DNA from: JAZKAR01 sp040389065
GTDB taxonomy: Bacteria; Pseudomonadota; Gammaproteobacteria; Burkholderiales; Casimicrobiaceae
Length of the DNA: 64,000 bases
Direction: 5' to 3'
NCBI GenBank assembly: GCA_040389065.1
Contig: JAZKAR010000012.1
Coordinates: 1 to 64,000 of the forward strand
This document shows positions 10,070 to 19,126 of this stretch, piece after piece. Made by a program: the position numbers and the translations under genes. Positions within the stretch are counted from its first letter, which is position 1. Every line of letters begins with the position of its first letter. The notes under the pieces were generated by a model that was not told the origin of the DNA, ran no database searches, and was given only the letters and a program-made list of their open reading frames with translations.

Positions 10070-10327
10070 ATGGATTTAAAATTTGTCATCATCATGGTTG
10101 CTATCATATTCATCGCATTTGCTGGTGGGATAGGATTACGCTTAATTGGAACGCTGATTGAACTCTTTATACACAAATCAGTTTTTGATCCTATTATTGA
10201 GCACGGACAGAAACTGCATCCTCACCCAGTACTTCTAGCTACTGATGTTCCTGAAGACCATCATATACTGCAACATATTGAGAGTGCAGAAACGTTACCG
10301 ACTTACAAAAAAAGAGACTTTATTTAA
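10070..10327 (+). CDS. Small single-pass membrane protein, function unknown
   Basis: Not recognised. From the ATG at 10070 it gives 85 residues: one N-terminal hydrophobic segment (about 4-30, with a Gly-rich stretch) and then a hydrophilic tail rich in His (HGQKLHPHP, DHHILQHIES). The frame opens earlier at 10013 with a non-ATG start. The inner ATG puts the membrane segment at the N-terminus, though its ribosome binding site is weak. It ends 76 nt before the HAD phosphatase gene on the same strand and could be co-transcribed. Whether it is a real gene rests on the clear membrane segment and its position. Confidence 0.55.
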   Translation: MDLKFVIIMVAIIFIAFAGGIGLRLIGTLIELFIHKSVFDPIIEHGQKLHPHPVLLATDVPEDHHILQHIESAETLPTYKKRDFI

Positions 10328-10403
10328 AGCAATAATGAAAACATTTTATGCAGCAGGCAAACATTTTTAATAACATTTTCTCTATAAGAATCTTTATCAA
10401 TTT

Positions 10404-11066
10404 ATGTCTTCACAAATAACGCTTCTTTTCGATTTAGACGGCACGTTAACTGATCCCAAACCTGGCATTACGAAATGTATTCAATATGCTCTAGAAAAAT
10501 TAGGCATTGTTGTACCAGAAACAGATCAACTGCTTTGGTGTATTGGCCCTCCTCTAAAAGCAAGTTTTGAGCAATTACTGAATTCTTCAGATGAACAGTT
10601 AATTAATCAAGCTATAGCACTTTATCGTGAGCGTTTTTCTACCATAGGGTTGTTTGAAAATACACTTTACCCTGAAATGCTTAATGTACTTCAAACACTT
10701 CAGGCACAAAATTATAGATGCTTTGTTGCCACCTCAAAGCCTCATGTTTTTGCCAGCCGTATTATTGAACACTTTGCACTAAGCCGCTATTTTCAGCATG
10801 TATATGGGAGTGAATTAGATGGCACGCGATCAGATAAAGGAGAGTTAATCTCTTATATATTAACGCAGGAAAAACTAGACCCTCTTCATACGCTCATGAT
10901 TGGTGATCGCAAACATGATATTATTGGCGCTCAAAAAAGCGGCTTAGCCTGCTTCGGTGTTCTATATGGATACGGTTCACGTATCGAGTTAGAAGAAGCA
11001 AAAGCCAATTTAATGTTTGAATCGCCTTTAGCACTACTTACGGGTATTCAACACTATTTTTGTTAG
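10404..11066 (+). CDS. HAD-superfamily phosphatase, phosphoglycolate phosphatase-like
   Basis: A cytoplasmic haloacid-dehalogenase hydrolase of 220 residues. Motif I is FDLDGTLTD, with the nucleophile D10 and acid/base D12. Motif II is the TSK near residue 109 and motif III is GDRKHDIIGAQKSG near residue 170. An alpha-helical cap (about 17-85) follows motif I, as in the Gph/PGP group. These enzymes dephosphorylate small phosphometabolites. The exact substrate cannot be read from sequence, and it may equally be a 5'-nucleotidase-type member. A hairpin about 40 nt downstream may end the transcript. Confidence 0.85.
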   Translation: MSSQITLLFDLDGTLTDPKPGITKCIQYALEKLGIVVPETDQLLWCIGPPLKASFEQLLNSSDEQLINQAIALYRERFSTIGLFENTLYPEMLNVLQTLQAQNYRCFVATSKPHVFASRIIEHFALSRYFQHVYGSELDGTRSDKGELISYILTQEKLDPLHTLMIGDRKHDIIGAQKSGLACFGVLYGYGSRIELEEAKANLMFESPLALLTGIQHYFC

Positions 11067-11107
11067 TATGTATTGTTATAAAAAGTACTAACAAAGCTCT
11101 TATGATC

Positions 11108-11139
11108 AAAGCATGCTTATTAGAATGCTTCATGCTTTT
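11108..11139 (+). terminator. Possible terminator hairpin after the HAD gene
   Basis: AAAGCATG (11108-11115) pairs with CATGCTTT (11131-11138), with a secondary internal pairing, and a short T run follows. It lies 42 nt after the HAD stop. The stem is AT-rich at its base, so the call is tentative. Confidence 0.4.
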
Positions 11140-11782
11140 CGTTAGCAACAATATTGAGCGATTCAATTATAGATAGTTGCCTAACAATACACCATAAAAG
11201 GTAATGTGCATAAATATTATTTTTGTATATGCCCTACTTATTTTTTATTACAAAATATTCAAAATACCTGTATTATTTTACAGCCGATTATATATACAGT
11301 TACCTAACTTTACGAAATTTCATAGAATAATTTTATAAATTACTATCAATAGTTACGCTTTTTTTTCAAAAAACTCTTCACGTTATGCATACATTATTCA
11401 CTTGTATACGAGATAAAATCGTAGAACCATCAAAGCATTTTAATTGCACTTAAAATCGAAGCAATTATCATTAACTTTTATCCTATGAAACAAGCTTAAT
11501 ATATTTCATAGCATCAAAAAAGAATGATTAATTGATTAAATTAGCTTTTCAAAATAGGCATACATAGTAATTATCTAAATTTCACATTAAAAACAATTGT
11601 TTATATTAAGGAAATTGATTAGTACAACAAAGGCGAAAAATAATTTATGTAATACTGAACTCGTTATCAATCATTGAAAAAATTTATAATTTTACGCCTT
11701 TTAAAATATTACTTTATAGTATTATCTTAAATACAAATATGGTAGTTTTAATTATATTTATTAGCTATATGGGGATTAAGTC
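11140..11782. other. AT-rich intergenic region, no gene seen
   Basis: About 640 nt of very AT-rich sequence with no open frame of note, no tRNA and no copy of the palindromic element. It presumably carries the promoter of the BON lipoprotein gene. TATAGTATTATC near 11714-11725 is a possible -10 region but no clear -35 goes with it. I see nothing else. Confidence 0.5.
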
Positions 11783-12631
11783 ATGAAAAAAATATTAAAA
11801 TATACAGTTGCTATGTCTATTATTTTAGGTCTAGCAGGCTGTGATAAACAACCTGCTTCTACAGAAACCGTTGGTGAAAAAATAGATCGCACCACAGAAA
11901 CTGTAAATAAAGATGTAAATGATGCTTCAAAAAAAACTGAAGCGGTTTTAGATGACACTGCGATCACAGCAAAAGTTAAAGCAGCTATTCTTGCTGAACC
12001 AAATTTAAAAAGCCTACAAATAAATGTAGAAACCGCTAATCATGATGTGACTCTTTCAGGAAGTGTAGATTCTCAAGAGCAATTTACTAGAGCTCAAGAA
12101 TTAACATCATCTCTAGCGGGTGTAAAAGGTGTAAGCAACAATTTGGTTGTAAAATCTACAAATACAGCCACTAATAATGCTGGAGAAACTGTTAGTGATA
12201 CCTCTATCACCACAAAAGTTAAAGCTGCACTACTCGCTGAGCCTAATCTAAAAAGTAGAAATATTAAAGTAGAAACAAATAATGGTACCGTCACGCTTTC
12301 AGGCGATTTAGAGACACAAGAACAAGTAGATAAAGCGCAGGAAATAACAAAGCCTGTTGCTGGAGTAAAAGACGTTAAGAATAATATAACTGTAGCGAAT
12401 AAAAAGTCAGGCGAGGTTTTAGGCGATACTTCGATTACCGCTAAAGTTAAAGCAGCCATTCTTGCCGAACCACACTTAAAAAGCTTACAAATAAATGTAG
12501 AAACTGATCATGGAACAGTTACCCTTTCAGGAAGTGTAGATTCAAAAGACCAGTTAAAACGTGTTAAAGAAATAACCTCTGCTACTGCAGGGGTAAAACA
12601 CGTTAAAGATAACCTGGTTGTCAAATCTTAA
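11783..12631 (+). CDS. Lipoprotein with three tandem BON domains (OsmY-like)
   Basis: A 282-residue envelope protein. The signal peptide ends in the lipobox LAGC, with Cys20 as the predicted lipidation site, so it is probably anchored in the outer or inner membrane facing the periplasm. Three BON domains follow at about 56-123, 139-206 and 215-282. Each has the pattern DTxITxKVKAAxLAEPxLKS…VTLSG…AGVKxVxxNL. Domains 1 and 3 are almost identical, pointing to recent duplication. BON proteins such as OsmY and DolP associate with phospholipid membranes and are often induced by stress. A GGGGA ribosome binding site lies upstream of the ATG. It appears monocistronic with its own terminator. Confidence 0.88.
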   Translation: MKKILKYTVAMSIILGLAGCDKQPASTETVGEKIDRTTETVNKDVNDASKKTEAVLDDTAITAKVKAAILAEPNLKSLQINVETANHDVTLSGSVDSQEQFTRAQELTSSLAGVKGVSNNLVVKSTNTATNNAGETVSDTSITTKVKAALLAEPNLKSRNIKVETNNGTVTLSGDLETQEQVDKAQEITKPVAGVKDVKNNITVANKKSGEVLGDTSITAKVKAAILAEPHLKSLQINVETDHGTVTLSGSVDSKDQLKRVKEITSATAGVKHVKDNLVVKS

Positions 12632-12712
12632 AATTTTTATTCACATAACGCGATAACAATAAATACAAGATATTTTAAAAAATTATAAATAATTGATATC
12701 GTGAATTCATTA

Positions 12713-12748
12713 AGCTCTACAATGCTAAGTGTTGTAGAGCTTTTTTTA
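12713..12748 (+). terminator. Rho-independent terminator of the BON lipoprotein gene
   Basis: A perfect 10-bp stem AGCTCTACAA / TTGTAGAGCT with a 9-nt loop and a run of seven T, about 80 nt after the stop codon. Confidence 0.9.
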
Positions 12749-13050
12749 CTCACTAATACAAATAAGATCGAGCTATTGTATCCAAAAATTTTTGCATTCC
12801 TAACTTTACATTTCAAATATTTATAAAATTCTCTGCACATTTTGAAATTAAAAAACAAATATTTACTTCAAGGCATTATATTTAATAATATTCTTTCCTT
12901 TAAAGCAGTCTATAATTTATCAGCTTATAAATACCAATGCTTTAAAGATTGGCTGAATGCTACAAATTTATATAAAAATTCATTATTGAATAACAGCTAC
13001 TAAACCATAATTTATGGTCTATTTTTTATCAGTATTTAGGAGAAATACCT
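12749..13050. other. AT-rich intergenic region, nothing specific
   Basis: About 300 nt of AT-rich sequence between the BON terminator and the next start. Only the AGGAG ribosome binding site at 13038-13042 can be recognised. Confidence 0.5.
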
Positions 13051-14616
13051 TTGGAAATTCCATTATTTTTTTCTAAAAAAAATCCTCTACTTCCACAACA
13101 GTGGCTCTTCTTTTTCGGTTGTCTATTTTCAGCTTTGCCTATTTGGTTATCAACCTATCCACCGATGTTAGATATACCTTTGCATGGGAATCAGATAGCT
13201 ACTCTTTTAAGATTATTATCAGGTACTGAATTAAATGCCTCTTCTTTAGAAATAAATTGGTTTACCCCTTATTGGTTGGGATACGCAAGCGTAGCACTTT
13301 TAGGTTTATGTATGCCTATCTTAACAGCGATTAAAATAATATTATCATTGACGGTAATCGCAACCCCCTGGCTTGCTGCACGTTTACGTGAACTGGTTAG
13401 TAATGACAATTCTAGAGATTGGCTTTTTCTTCCTGTTATCTATAGCTTTTCTTTTCAAGCAGGCCTCTTTAATTTTATTGTTGGCATTCCTCTTATTTTA
13501 TTATTTTTAAGAAAATCTATTCTTTACTTTCAAACCGCAGAAGTAAATTTTAGAACAAAATTTACTATTGTTTTTCTAAGCCATATATTATTTTTCACTC
13601 ATATTTTATCATTAGCATTTTCCTTACTCATTGCGTTATCTATTGGAATTTTTTTATCTGAAGATGTAAAAAAATCGATTAAAAATAGATCATTAAAATT
13701 TATAAATAAACAATTTTTTTTACATTTATTGCCTTTTTTTTCTTCTTTTCCTATTATTATTTGTTGGCTTTTTCATGTAAAACCTCATCTATTTCATTTA
13801 TATAACTTTCAAAACTCGATTCCAATTTTGATTATAAATCTTTATCGCTTTTTAATCATGTTAAGTAGCGCAACAGGCTTTATATATTTTTATAAAATGG
13901 GTATCGTTTACGCTATTATTCTTTTATTTTTACCTAATTCAAAAATTTTAAGAAATTGGCGCGCTTTACCTTTTGCTATAACTGTTTTAATTTTATTATT
14001 TGTACCTACAGGCAGTAATGGCGGAAACTTCATTGCTGAACGATTTAATGTTTTTATCTTTATATTTTATGTATTTTCTTTTGATTTCAGCCGGATGAAT
14101 GAAATACTGACTTACACTCAACGTTCACTGCTTTTTGCATTTGCCTCTTTTTTTGTATTAATGACTACTACATATAAAACTCTTCAATTTGATAAAGAAA
14201 CACAAGGATTAAAAAATATTATTGCGAAAATGGAGCCTCATCATAGCGTAGCAGCTATTATTGATGATTTAGGAGAAAAATATGCCTATCCAGTTTTTGG
14301 TTCTATAACATATTGGTACCATACTGAAAAAAATGGATATGGAAATTCTTTTTTTTCAATACCTAGCAGCATTGTTCAATTTAAAACAAATGTATCAAAT
14401 CCCTTTCCGCCTAGCCAGTTTTTACTCTCGGAATATCAATGGGATAAAAACGCTTTAAAATTTGATTACTTTATTATTAAAGGTAATATTTCAACCTTTT
14501 CTTCTGCATTTCTAAGTGACCTAAAGAAATATACGCAGCCTATTTATCATGAAGGAGAATGGCACCTTTATTTAAGGCATACTAAAACTTCAGCTATTAC
14601 TGCAAAACCTGCTTAA
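13051..14616 (+). CDS. Polytopic membrane protein, GT-C-like architecture, function unknown
   Basis: Not assigned to a named family. It is 521 residues with about ten hydrophobic segments through residue ~380, then a soluble C-terminal domain (about 385-510). An acidic loop follows the first membrane segment (YPPMLDIPLHGNQ). This Asp/His loop plus a C-terminal soluble domain resembles GT-C glycosyltransferases and related exporters of cell-surface polymers, which is an analogy, not a match. The start is a TTG at 13051. AGGAG sits 8 nt upstream and no ATG lies near the N-terminus, so the ribosome binding site decides it. The gene is more AT-rich than its neighbours, with many Phe/Ile/Lys codons, and could be a recent arrival. 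Confidence 0.75.
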   Translation: MEIPLFFSKKNPLLPQQWLFFFGCLFSALPIWLSTYPPMLDIPLHGNQIATLLRLLSGTELNASSLEINWFTPYWLGYASVALLGLCMPILTAIKIILSLTVIATPWLAARLRELVSNDNSRDWLFLPVIYSFSFQAGLFNFIVGIPLILLFLRKSILYFQTAEVNFRTKFTIVFLSHILFFTHILSLAFSLLIALSIGIFLSEDVKKSIKNRSLKFINKQFFLHLLPFFSSFPIIICWLFHVKPHLFHLYNFQNSIPILIINLYRFLIMLSSATGFIYFYKMGIVYAIILLFLPNSKILRNWRALPFAITVLILLFVPTGSNGGNFIAERFNVFIFIFYVFSFDFSRMNEILTYTQRSLLFAFASFFVLMTTTYKTLQFDKETQGLKNIIAKMEPHHSVAAIIDDLGEKYAYPVFGSITYWYHTEKNGYGNSFFSIPSSIVQFKTNVSNPFPPSQFLLSEYQWDKNALKFDYFIIKGNISTFSSAFLSDLKKYTQPIYHEGEWHLYLRHTKTSAITAKPA

Positions 14617-14633
14617 ACTATAAATAGTATCTA

Positions 14634-15068
14634 TTAAGCCCATAATTTTAAAACGAGCGTCCACCCGCAGAAACAAAGTAAGTTAACTAAATGAGGTGTA
14701 GAGTTGCCTAATGTATTGTAATTCAGCTTACCTGTCATATCAGGTAAGCGAGGATGGTGTCTACCGGGAAGATTTTCTTTATAACGTTTAAGAGCATCTT
14801 TAACCGCTAATTGTGCCGACCATACGCCTATAAATGTGGGAATACAAAACAACATACCAAACGTACAAATTCCAGCTGCATAAAAAGGGGCAATAGGTTT
14901 AGCAAGCGAAGTCCATAAGATAAAAAGCATTGTTTGTGTCGATAAAAACCATGACATTCTATTTGAAATTAATGCATCTTCACTATTAACAAGATCTCTG
15001 TAAAGACGATAAAAGCTGATTTCATCAGGTGTAGGAAAAGTATTATCTTCGTGACTATTTTGATTCAT
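14634..15068 (-). CDS. Two- to three-helix membrane protein, function unknown
   Basis: Not recognised. From the ATG at 15068 it has 144 residues. An acidic soluble N-terminus of about 40 residues comes first. Two hydrophobic segments follow (TMLFILWTSLAKPIAPFYA and the next ~22 residues), then a basic stretch (ALKRYKENLPGRHHPRLPD) and a C-terminal hydrophobic segment ending KLWA. The open frame reaches 15107, but AGGG precedes the inner ATG at suitable spacing. It converges with the upstream polytopic membrane gene, whose stop is 17 nt away. Confidence 0.6.
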   Translation of the reverse strand: MNQNSHEDNTFPTPDEISFYRLYRDLVNSEDALISNRMSWFLSTQTMLFILWTSLAKPIAPFYAAGICTFGMLFCIPTFIGVWSAQLAVKDALKRYKENLPGRHHPRLPDMTGKLNYNTLGNSTPHLVNLLCFCGWTLVLKLWA

Positions 15069-15403
15069 ATTGAAGACCCTGGATAAAATAATCCATATCG
15101 AAAACACATGTTATCGCAAATATTTATGAGTATCTCATACACCAAAATAAACTTTTATATCTTGCTCTTTAACTTACAATAAATTGATCAGGTAGAACAC
15201 ACTAAAACATTTGAATCAAGTTAGTGAAAAGTAAATAGAACTTACATCAACTATCAACCACTCTAATTCATCAAGCTTCGCTGAAACATTTTACTAAAGC
15301 AAATAAGTATGAGCGTGCATGATTCATTAACTGTAAAAGTATTCAAAACATCTGCACACTCTGTTCAGCGGCAGTCTTTGTTCATTCTTTAGCTAATGCT
15401 GCG
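15069..15403. other. Intergenic region, nothing recognised
   Basis: About 335 nt between the start of the small membrane gene and the 3' end of folA. No gene, strong hairpin or element copy was found. Confidence 0.5.
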
Positions 15404-15892
15404 CTACATGCGTTTATACGTAATAAAATCATATTTCCACCCATCAGGGCACTGCTCGCCAGCTTGGCACGACACCTGTTGCCATTCATCTTTATTCCAT
15501 AAAGGAAAATAAGCATCACCTACAACATCGCGTTGAATTTCTGTTAAATATAAGGTTTGAGCCAAAGGCAACATAGCCTGATAAAGCTGCGCCCCCCCCA
15601 TACAAAATACAGTGCTATGCTCACCCCATTGAGGAAGATTTAAAGCCTCTTCTATACTATGGCAAACCAAAACATCTTCAGGCACATTATCAAGTTGCTT
15701 ACTAATAACAACATTTTGCCGACCTGGAAGAGGCTTTTTAAGTGATAAAAAAGTATGTCGCCCCATCATCACACGATGCCCTAAAGTTAACCGTTTAAAA
15801 TGCTGAAGGTCTTCAGGCAATGACCAAGGTAAGGTATTCTCACGACCTACCACACGATTAGCTGCAACGGCTGCAATAAGTGCAAGTGACAT
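15404..15892 (-). CDS. folA: Dihydrofolate reductase
   Basis: Reduces dihydrofolate to tetrahydrofolate with NADPH, feeding thymidylate, purine and Met/Gly metabolism in the cytoplasm. The length is 162 residues, normal for the family. Visible motifs are LIAAVAANRVVG at the N-terminus, the substrate-loop WSLPEDLQHFK with the acidic active-site residue, the NADPH-binding GHRVMMGRHTF and PGRQNVVIS, and MGGAQLY. An AGAGG ribosome binding site precedes the ATG. It is usually next to thyA; here it stands alone. The MGGAQ segment is encoded by a run of eight G (15592-15599), unusual in this AT-rich DNA. Confidence 0.96.
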   Translation of the reverse strand: MSLALIAAVAANRVVGRENTLPWSLPEDLQHFKRLTLGHRVMMGRHTFLSLKKPLPGRQNVVISKQLDNVPEDVLVCHSIEEALNLPQWGEHSTVFCMGGAQLYQAMLPLAQTLYLTEIQRDVVGDAYFPLWNKDEWQQVSCQAGEQCPDGWKYDFITYKRM

Positions 15893-15969
15893 CTATAACC
15901 TCTATTTCAATATTGATATCGTTAAAATTTGATTCTTGTATCTAAAATACTGTCAGACCCTCAACATAC

Positions 15970-16075
15970 TTAGAAGCTATGCAGTTAAGTTTTATCAAGG
16001 CAGCGCAATACAAACCGTACAACAGAGTACGCAAATTGCCAACTCGCTCATAGAACTCAACTGCGTAACTTTTAG
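15970..16075. repeat. Palindromic intergenic element, copy B
   Basis: About 106 nt. The left arm TTAGAAGCTATGCAGTT pairs with the right arm AACTGCGTAACTTTT with a few mismatches. The interior has AAGGCAGCGCAA and GCAAATTGCCAACTCG. It lies upstream of folA. The small open frame overlapping it (15936-16262) has no coding character. Confidence 0.8.
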
Positions 16076-16348
16076 CAATATAAAAAATAAACACTTACAA
16101 AGTTTAAACCTCTCTACAAAAATAGTTCAGGCTATGCACTACATATCTAACACTCATTCCTTGCTTGAAGGCTTAGGCATCTTGGCCTGCCGCCTGTTCG
16201 TCTATTCTCTCAAAAATAAAAATATGATATTAAACATGTTTACAATAATTTTAAGCTTGTGATGTCTGAAGCTTATATGTTACGATTCATCACGTTTTTA
16301 ATAAAACTTATTTTATATACAATTACATAACGTTCGGATAAGGGTCTC

Positions 16349-16837
16349 ATGAAAAATTTATTTTGTGCTTCTGCATTAGCATTAGCTGCTTTAGCTTCAG
16401 TAAACGCATCTGCTGCAGTTTTCAATGCTGGTTTTGTTGCCGCTAACAATACAACACAATTATTGCACAATGGCTTTGTTGGCAATGGCGCATTATCAGA
16501 TACTATCAACTTTACATTGTTGTCTAACGCACCTTCTTTAAGTGCTATTGCTGCTTCATTTGAGTTTACTCCTGCTCTTCATATTGATAACTTCACTGCA
16601 TCTCTTTATGATTCAAGCAATAACCTTTTAGGTACAGCTGGAAGCAACACAGCATTTACTACAGGCGCTTTGACTGCTGGTAACTATCATTTAGATGTTA
16701 CTGGTAATGTTACTGGTGCATTTGGTGGTGCTTACTCCGCTAATATTACACCTGCTCCAGAACCAGAAACCTGGGCAATGATGTTAGCAGGCCTCGGTTT
16801 AGTAGCTTCTGCTACACGCCGTAAAAAATCTGCATAA
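16349..16837 (+). CDS. PEP-CTERM sorted exported protein (FxDxF-like subgroup)
   Basis: A 162-residue secreted protein. It has an N-terminal signal peptide (MKNLFCASALALAALASVNASAA), a Gly/Ala/Asn/Thr-rich central domain and a C-terminal sorting signal made of PEPETWAMM, a hydrophobic stretch (AGLGLVASA) and a basic tail (TRRKKSA). Such signals are cut by exosortase (EpsH/XrtA family), usually in organisms that make an exopolysaccharide. No exosortase or eps locus is in the window. The start is supported by AAGGG about 5 nt upstream. The mature protein's job is unknown; relatives are often linked to floc or biofilm matrix. An 11-bp hairpin follows the gene. Confidence 0.9.
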   Translation: MKNLFCASALALAALASVNASAAVFNAGFVAANNTTQLLHNGFVGNGALSDTINFTLLSNAPSLSAIAASFEFTPALHIDNFTASLYDSSNNLLGTAGSNTAFTTGALTAGNYHLDVTGNVTGAFGGAYSANITPAPEPETWAMMLAGLGLVASATRRKKSA

Positions 16838-16881
16838 TAAACCTTAGGTTTATTATAGAGTTCTGAAGTTAAGGAACTCAC

Positions 16882-16917
16882 GATGGCATCGAGCTTTTTT
16901 CTAAGTTCGATGCCATC
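16882..16917 (+). terminator. Hairpin after the PEP-CTERM gene
   Basis: A perfect 11-bp inverted repeat GATGGCATCGA / TCGATGCCATC, 45 nt after the stop codon. The following T run is short (ATCATTT), so it may act as a terminator or as a 3' stabilising stem. Confidence 0.6.
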
Positions 16918-17366
16918 ATCATTTATGATAAGCGGTATTTTCATTCATCATTTTGCAACATATAACTGCTTGATAAAAATGGGGTTAATGGGGTAACCGT
17001 TGACTGACATTGGGCTTTACATATTCACATACGAAATTAATCATTTACATCGATATAGATTTACCAGTAAAAATAATTCAACCTTATTTAATTTTTACAA
17101 AGCATTTCTTTAAGCTTTGTATTGCATCTCTTGCCCTGCAAACGAGGCAACTGCATTGAATTCAAAACCAGGAAACTCTAAAAGGGTGCAAATAAAACAG
17201 ATATGGCTTCACATATCATAAGCCGTTTATTTTATAAGCCGTTGGCTAATATTTAATATATTAATGCTTTAAAATTTAACGCGTTCAAGCGCGCTATACA
17301 ATTAGTGTGCAATCGAAACGTTTGTAAAAATTATTATATTTTATATCTACAAATACCTGAATATAC
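16918..17366. other. AT-rich intergenic region, nothing recognised
   Basis: About 450 nt between the PEP-CTERM hairpin and tRNA-Gly. There is no open frame with a ribosome binding site, no RNA gene and no element copy. Confidence 0.5.
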
Positions 17367-17440
17367 TGGAGCGGGTGATGGGAATCGAACCCACGTTCTT
17401 AGCTTGGGAAGCTAATGTCCTACCATTGAACGACACCCGC
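17367..17440 (-). tRNA. tRNA-Gly (anticodon CCC)
   Basis: On the minus strand the acceptor GCGGGTG pairs with CACCCGC. The anticodon stem is TTAGC/GCTAA with the loop TTCCCAA, giving anticodon CCC. GTTCGATTC is present in the T arm. The discriminator T and CCA are encoded. The length is 74 nt. Confidence 0.95.
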
Positions 17441-17773
17441 AAATTGTTAATAGCGCTTGAGTTTAGGATAAAAAATAAGAACTGGTCAAGCTTCTTTCTC
17501 ATGCTTTTTTCTAAATATATAACTTAAAGTCTTTTTCTTCACCGTTTATTGCTTCACACATTACATCGTTTTTTATATCTTTACATTACTGTGCAAAAAT
17601 CTTGGCAAGAAACGATTAAAATACAGCTACTTTAATAAACTAATACAGAACCAATATTTTCGCCCAACTTTAAATTTTGCATAATATGTTAATCATTACA
17701 CTTAAATATTACAGTAGCTTAGCGTATTATATCTACCCACCTCAAAATTTTTGTGCATTAGACTCTTGTATGT
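17441..17773. other. AT-rich intergenic region upstream of repeat copy C
   Basis: About 330 nt, presumably with the tRNA-Gly promoter on the minus strand. I see no gene here. The short frame at 17677-17889 runs into the palindromic element and lacks a ribosome binding site. Confidence 0.5.
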
Positions 17774-17878
17774 TTAGAAGTTACGCAATTGCGTTCTCTC
17801 ACCATGCAGGCAACTTGCCGTACTTTATATACGGTCTAGATTGCCAAGCCTTGATAGAGCGCAACTGCGTAGCTTCTA
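17774..17878. repeat. Palindromic intergenic element, copy C
   Basis: About 105 nt and the most regular full-length copy. The left arm TTAGAAGTTACGCAATTGCG is mirrored by the right arm CGCAACTGCGTAGCTTCTA. Inside are GGCAACTTGCCGTAC and TACGG…TTGCCAAG, giving a second nested stem. It lies about 100 nt upstream of the fructokinase start. Confidence 0.87.
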
Positions 17879-17979
17879 TTTTTAATTAAACAGACACATG
17901 TTAAGCGATCACGTCTTTCGACTAATAGTATAAAATCGCAAATTACCCTAAAAACTCATATTTATTGGAAAGCTTCAGA

Positions 17980-19002
17980 ATGACAGATGTATTATGTTTA
18001 GGAGAGATCTTAGTTGATTGGATTTGCACCATACCCGGGGCCGAGTTGAGCGACGCTCACTGCTTTACTAAAGCACCGGGAGGGGCTCCTGCAAACACTG
18101 CAGTAGGTTTAGCTCGCCAAGGCATTCCTACAGCCTTTATTGGGCGTGTAGCCGATGATGGTTTTGGCCTATGGTTACGCAATGTACTAGAAAAAGAAGG
18201 CATTGATACGCAAGGGGTTATTACTGATACACATGCGCAAACACGCATGGCCTATGTAGTCACCACGCTCACAGGCGATAGAAAACTTGCTGAATTCTCA
18301 CGGATTTCTTGTGCTGATGAACGCCTGTCAGTAGAAGACCTTCAGGAAAAACAATTTGAGCATGCAAAAGTTTTACATTTCGGCTCTATTAGCTTAATTA
18401 CCCCTGCTTCATTTGCTGCAACTACGCATGCAGTTAAATTAGCTCGGCAACATAATGTATTGGTCTCTTATGACCCCAATATTCGTCTTAATTTATGGCC
18501 AAGCGCAGAAGCATGTAAACAGATAATTTTTGAAACTTTTTCGTGGGCTGACGTTGTTAAAATTAATGATGATGAGCTTTTCTTTTTAACTGGGAACCGA
18601 GATCTCAACGCTGCAGATCAACTACGTGAAGCGCATAATATTCCGCTATTATTAGTAACTTTAGATTCACGCGGAGCTTACTTAAGCAGCACACAGGGCA
18701 GCCAGCTTATTCCTGGTTTTGGAGTAGAGCTTATCGAAGCTACGGGCGCTGGCGATGGTTTCAATGCAGGAGTTATTACAGGCTTACTTCCATATTTAAA
18801 AACATCTTCAAATCACCGAGAAACGCTCAGTAAGCTTGATTTAAATACACTTACATCTATTGTTAGACGCGCCAATGCAAGTGGAGCGCTAACCTGCACA
18901 AAAGCAGGCGCTATGACTGCGTTACCTAATCAATCTGAAATCGAAGCTTTTCTTGCGATACATATGCCTAAAGAAATAAGCAATCTATCTTATATAGCGT
19001 AA
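17980..19002 (+). CDS. PfkB-family sugar kinase, probable fructokinase
   Basis: A ribokinase/PfkB-family kinase of 340 residues that phosphorylates a sugar with ATP. The first PfkB signature is the GGAPANTAVGLARQG region near residue 37. The second is ATGAGDGFNAG near residue 255, with the catalytic Asp and anion hole. GEILVDWI near the N-terminus is typical of bacterial fructokinases. I chose ATG 17980, with GGAAAG 7-12 nt upstream, rather than the TTG at 17965. It converges with a mannitol-type dehydrogenase gene, which would supply fructose. 2-keto-3-deoxygluconate kinase is the main alternative. Confidence 0.85.
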   Translation: MTDVLCLGEILVDWICTIPGAELSDAHCFTKAPGGAPANTAVGLARQGIPTAFIGRVADDGFGLWLRNVLEKEGIDTQGVITDTHAQTRMAYVVTTLTGDRKLAEFSRISCADERLSVEDLQEKQFEHAKVLHFGSISLITPASFAATTHAVKLARQHNVLVSYDPNIRLNLWPSAEACKQIIFETFSWADVVKINDDELFFLTGNRDLNAADQLREAHNIPLLLVTLDSRGAYLSSTQGSQLIPGFGVELIEATGAGDGFNAGVITGLLPYLKTSSNHRETLSKLDLNTLTSIVRRANASGALTCTKAGAMTALPNQSEIEAFLAIHMPKEISNLSYIA

Positions 19003-19041
19003 ATATTAGTATGACGACTGATTACCTGATTATTAATTAAG

Positions 19042-19063
19042 GGCGATTCAAAAGATCGCCTTT
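19042..19063 (+). terminator. Terminator of the sugar kinase gene
   Basis: GGCGAT (19042-19047) pairs with ATCGCC (19055-19060), followed by TTT. It lies 40 nt after the kinase stop. Confidence 0.65.
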
Positions 19064-19085
19064 AATTAACGATTGGTTAAATAAT

Positions 19086-19106
19086 AAAACCCCGATACAA
19101 TCGGGG
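19086..19106 (-). terminator. Terminator of the mannitol-type dehydrogenase gene
   Basis: On the minus strand CCCCGAT, a 3-nt loop and ATCGGGG are followed by TTTTATTATT. It lies 20 nt after the dehydrogenase stop and faces the kinase terminator. Confidence 0.85.
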
Positions 19107-19126
19107 TAAACATTTAGTTTTACTTA

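Noticed and set aside
12637..12858. Minus-strand frame of 73 codons
   Set aside because: It spans the BON terminator hairpin and is AT-rich chance sequence.
15936..16262. Plus-strand frame of 108 codons
   Set aside because: It overlaps palindromic element copy B, has no ribosome binding site and no family pattern.
17677..17889. Plus-strand frame of 70 codons
   Set aside because: It runs into palindromic element copy C and has no ribosome binding site.
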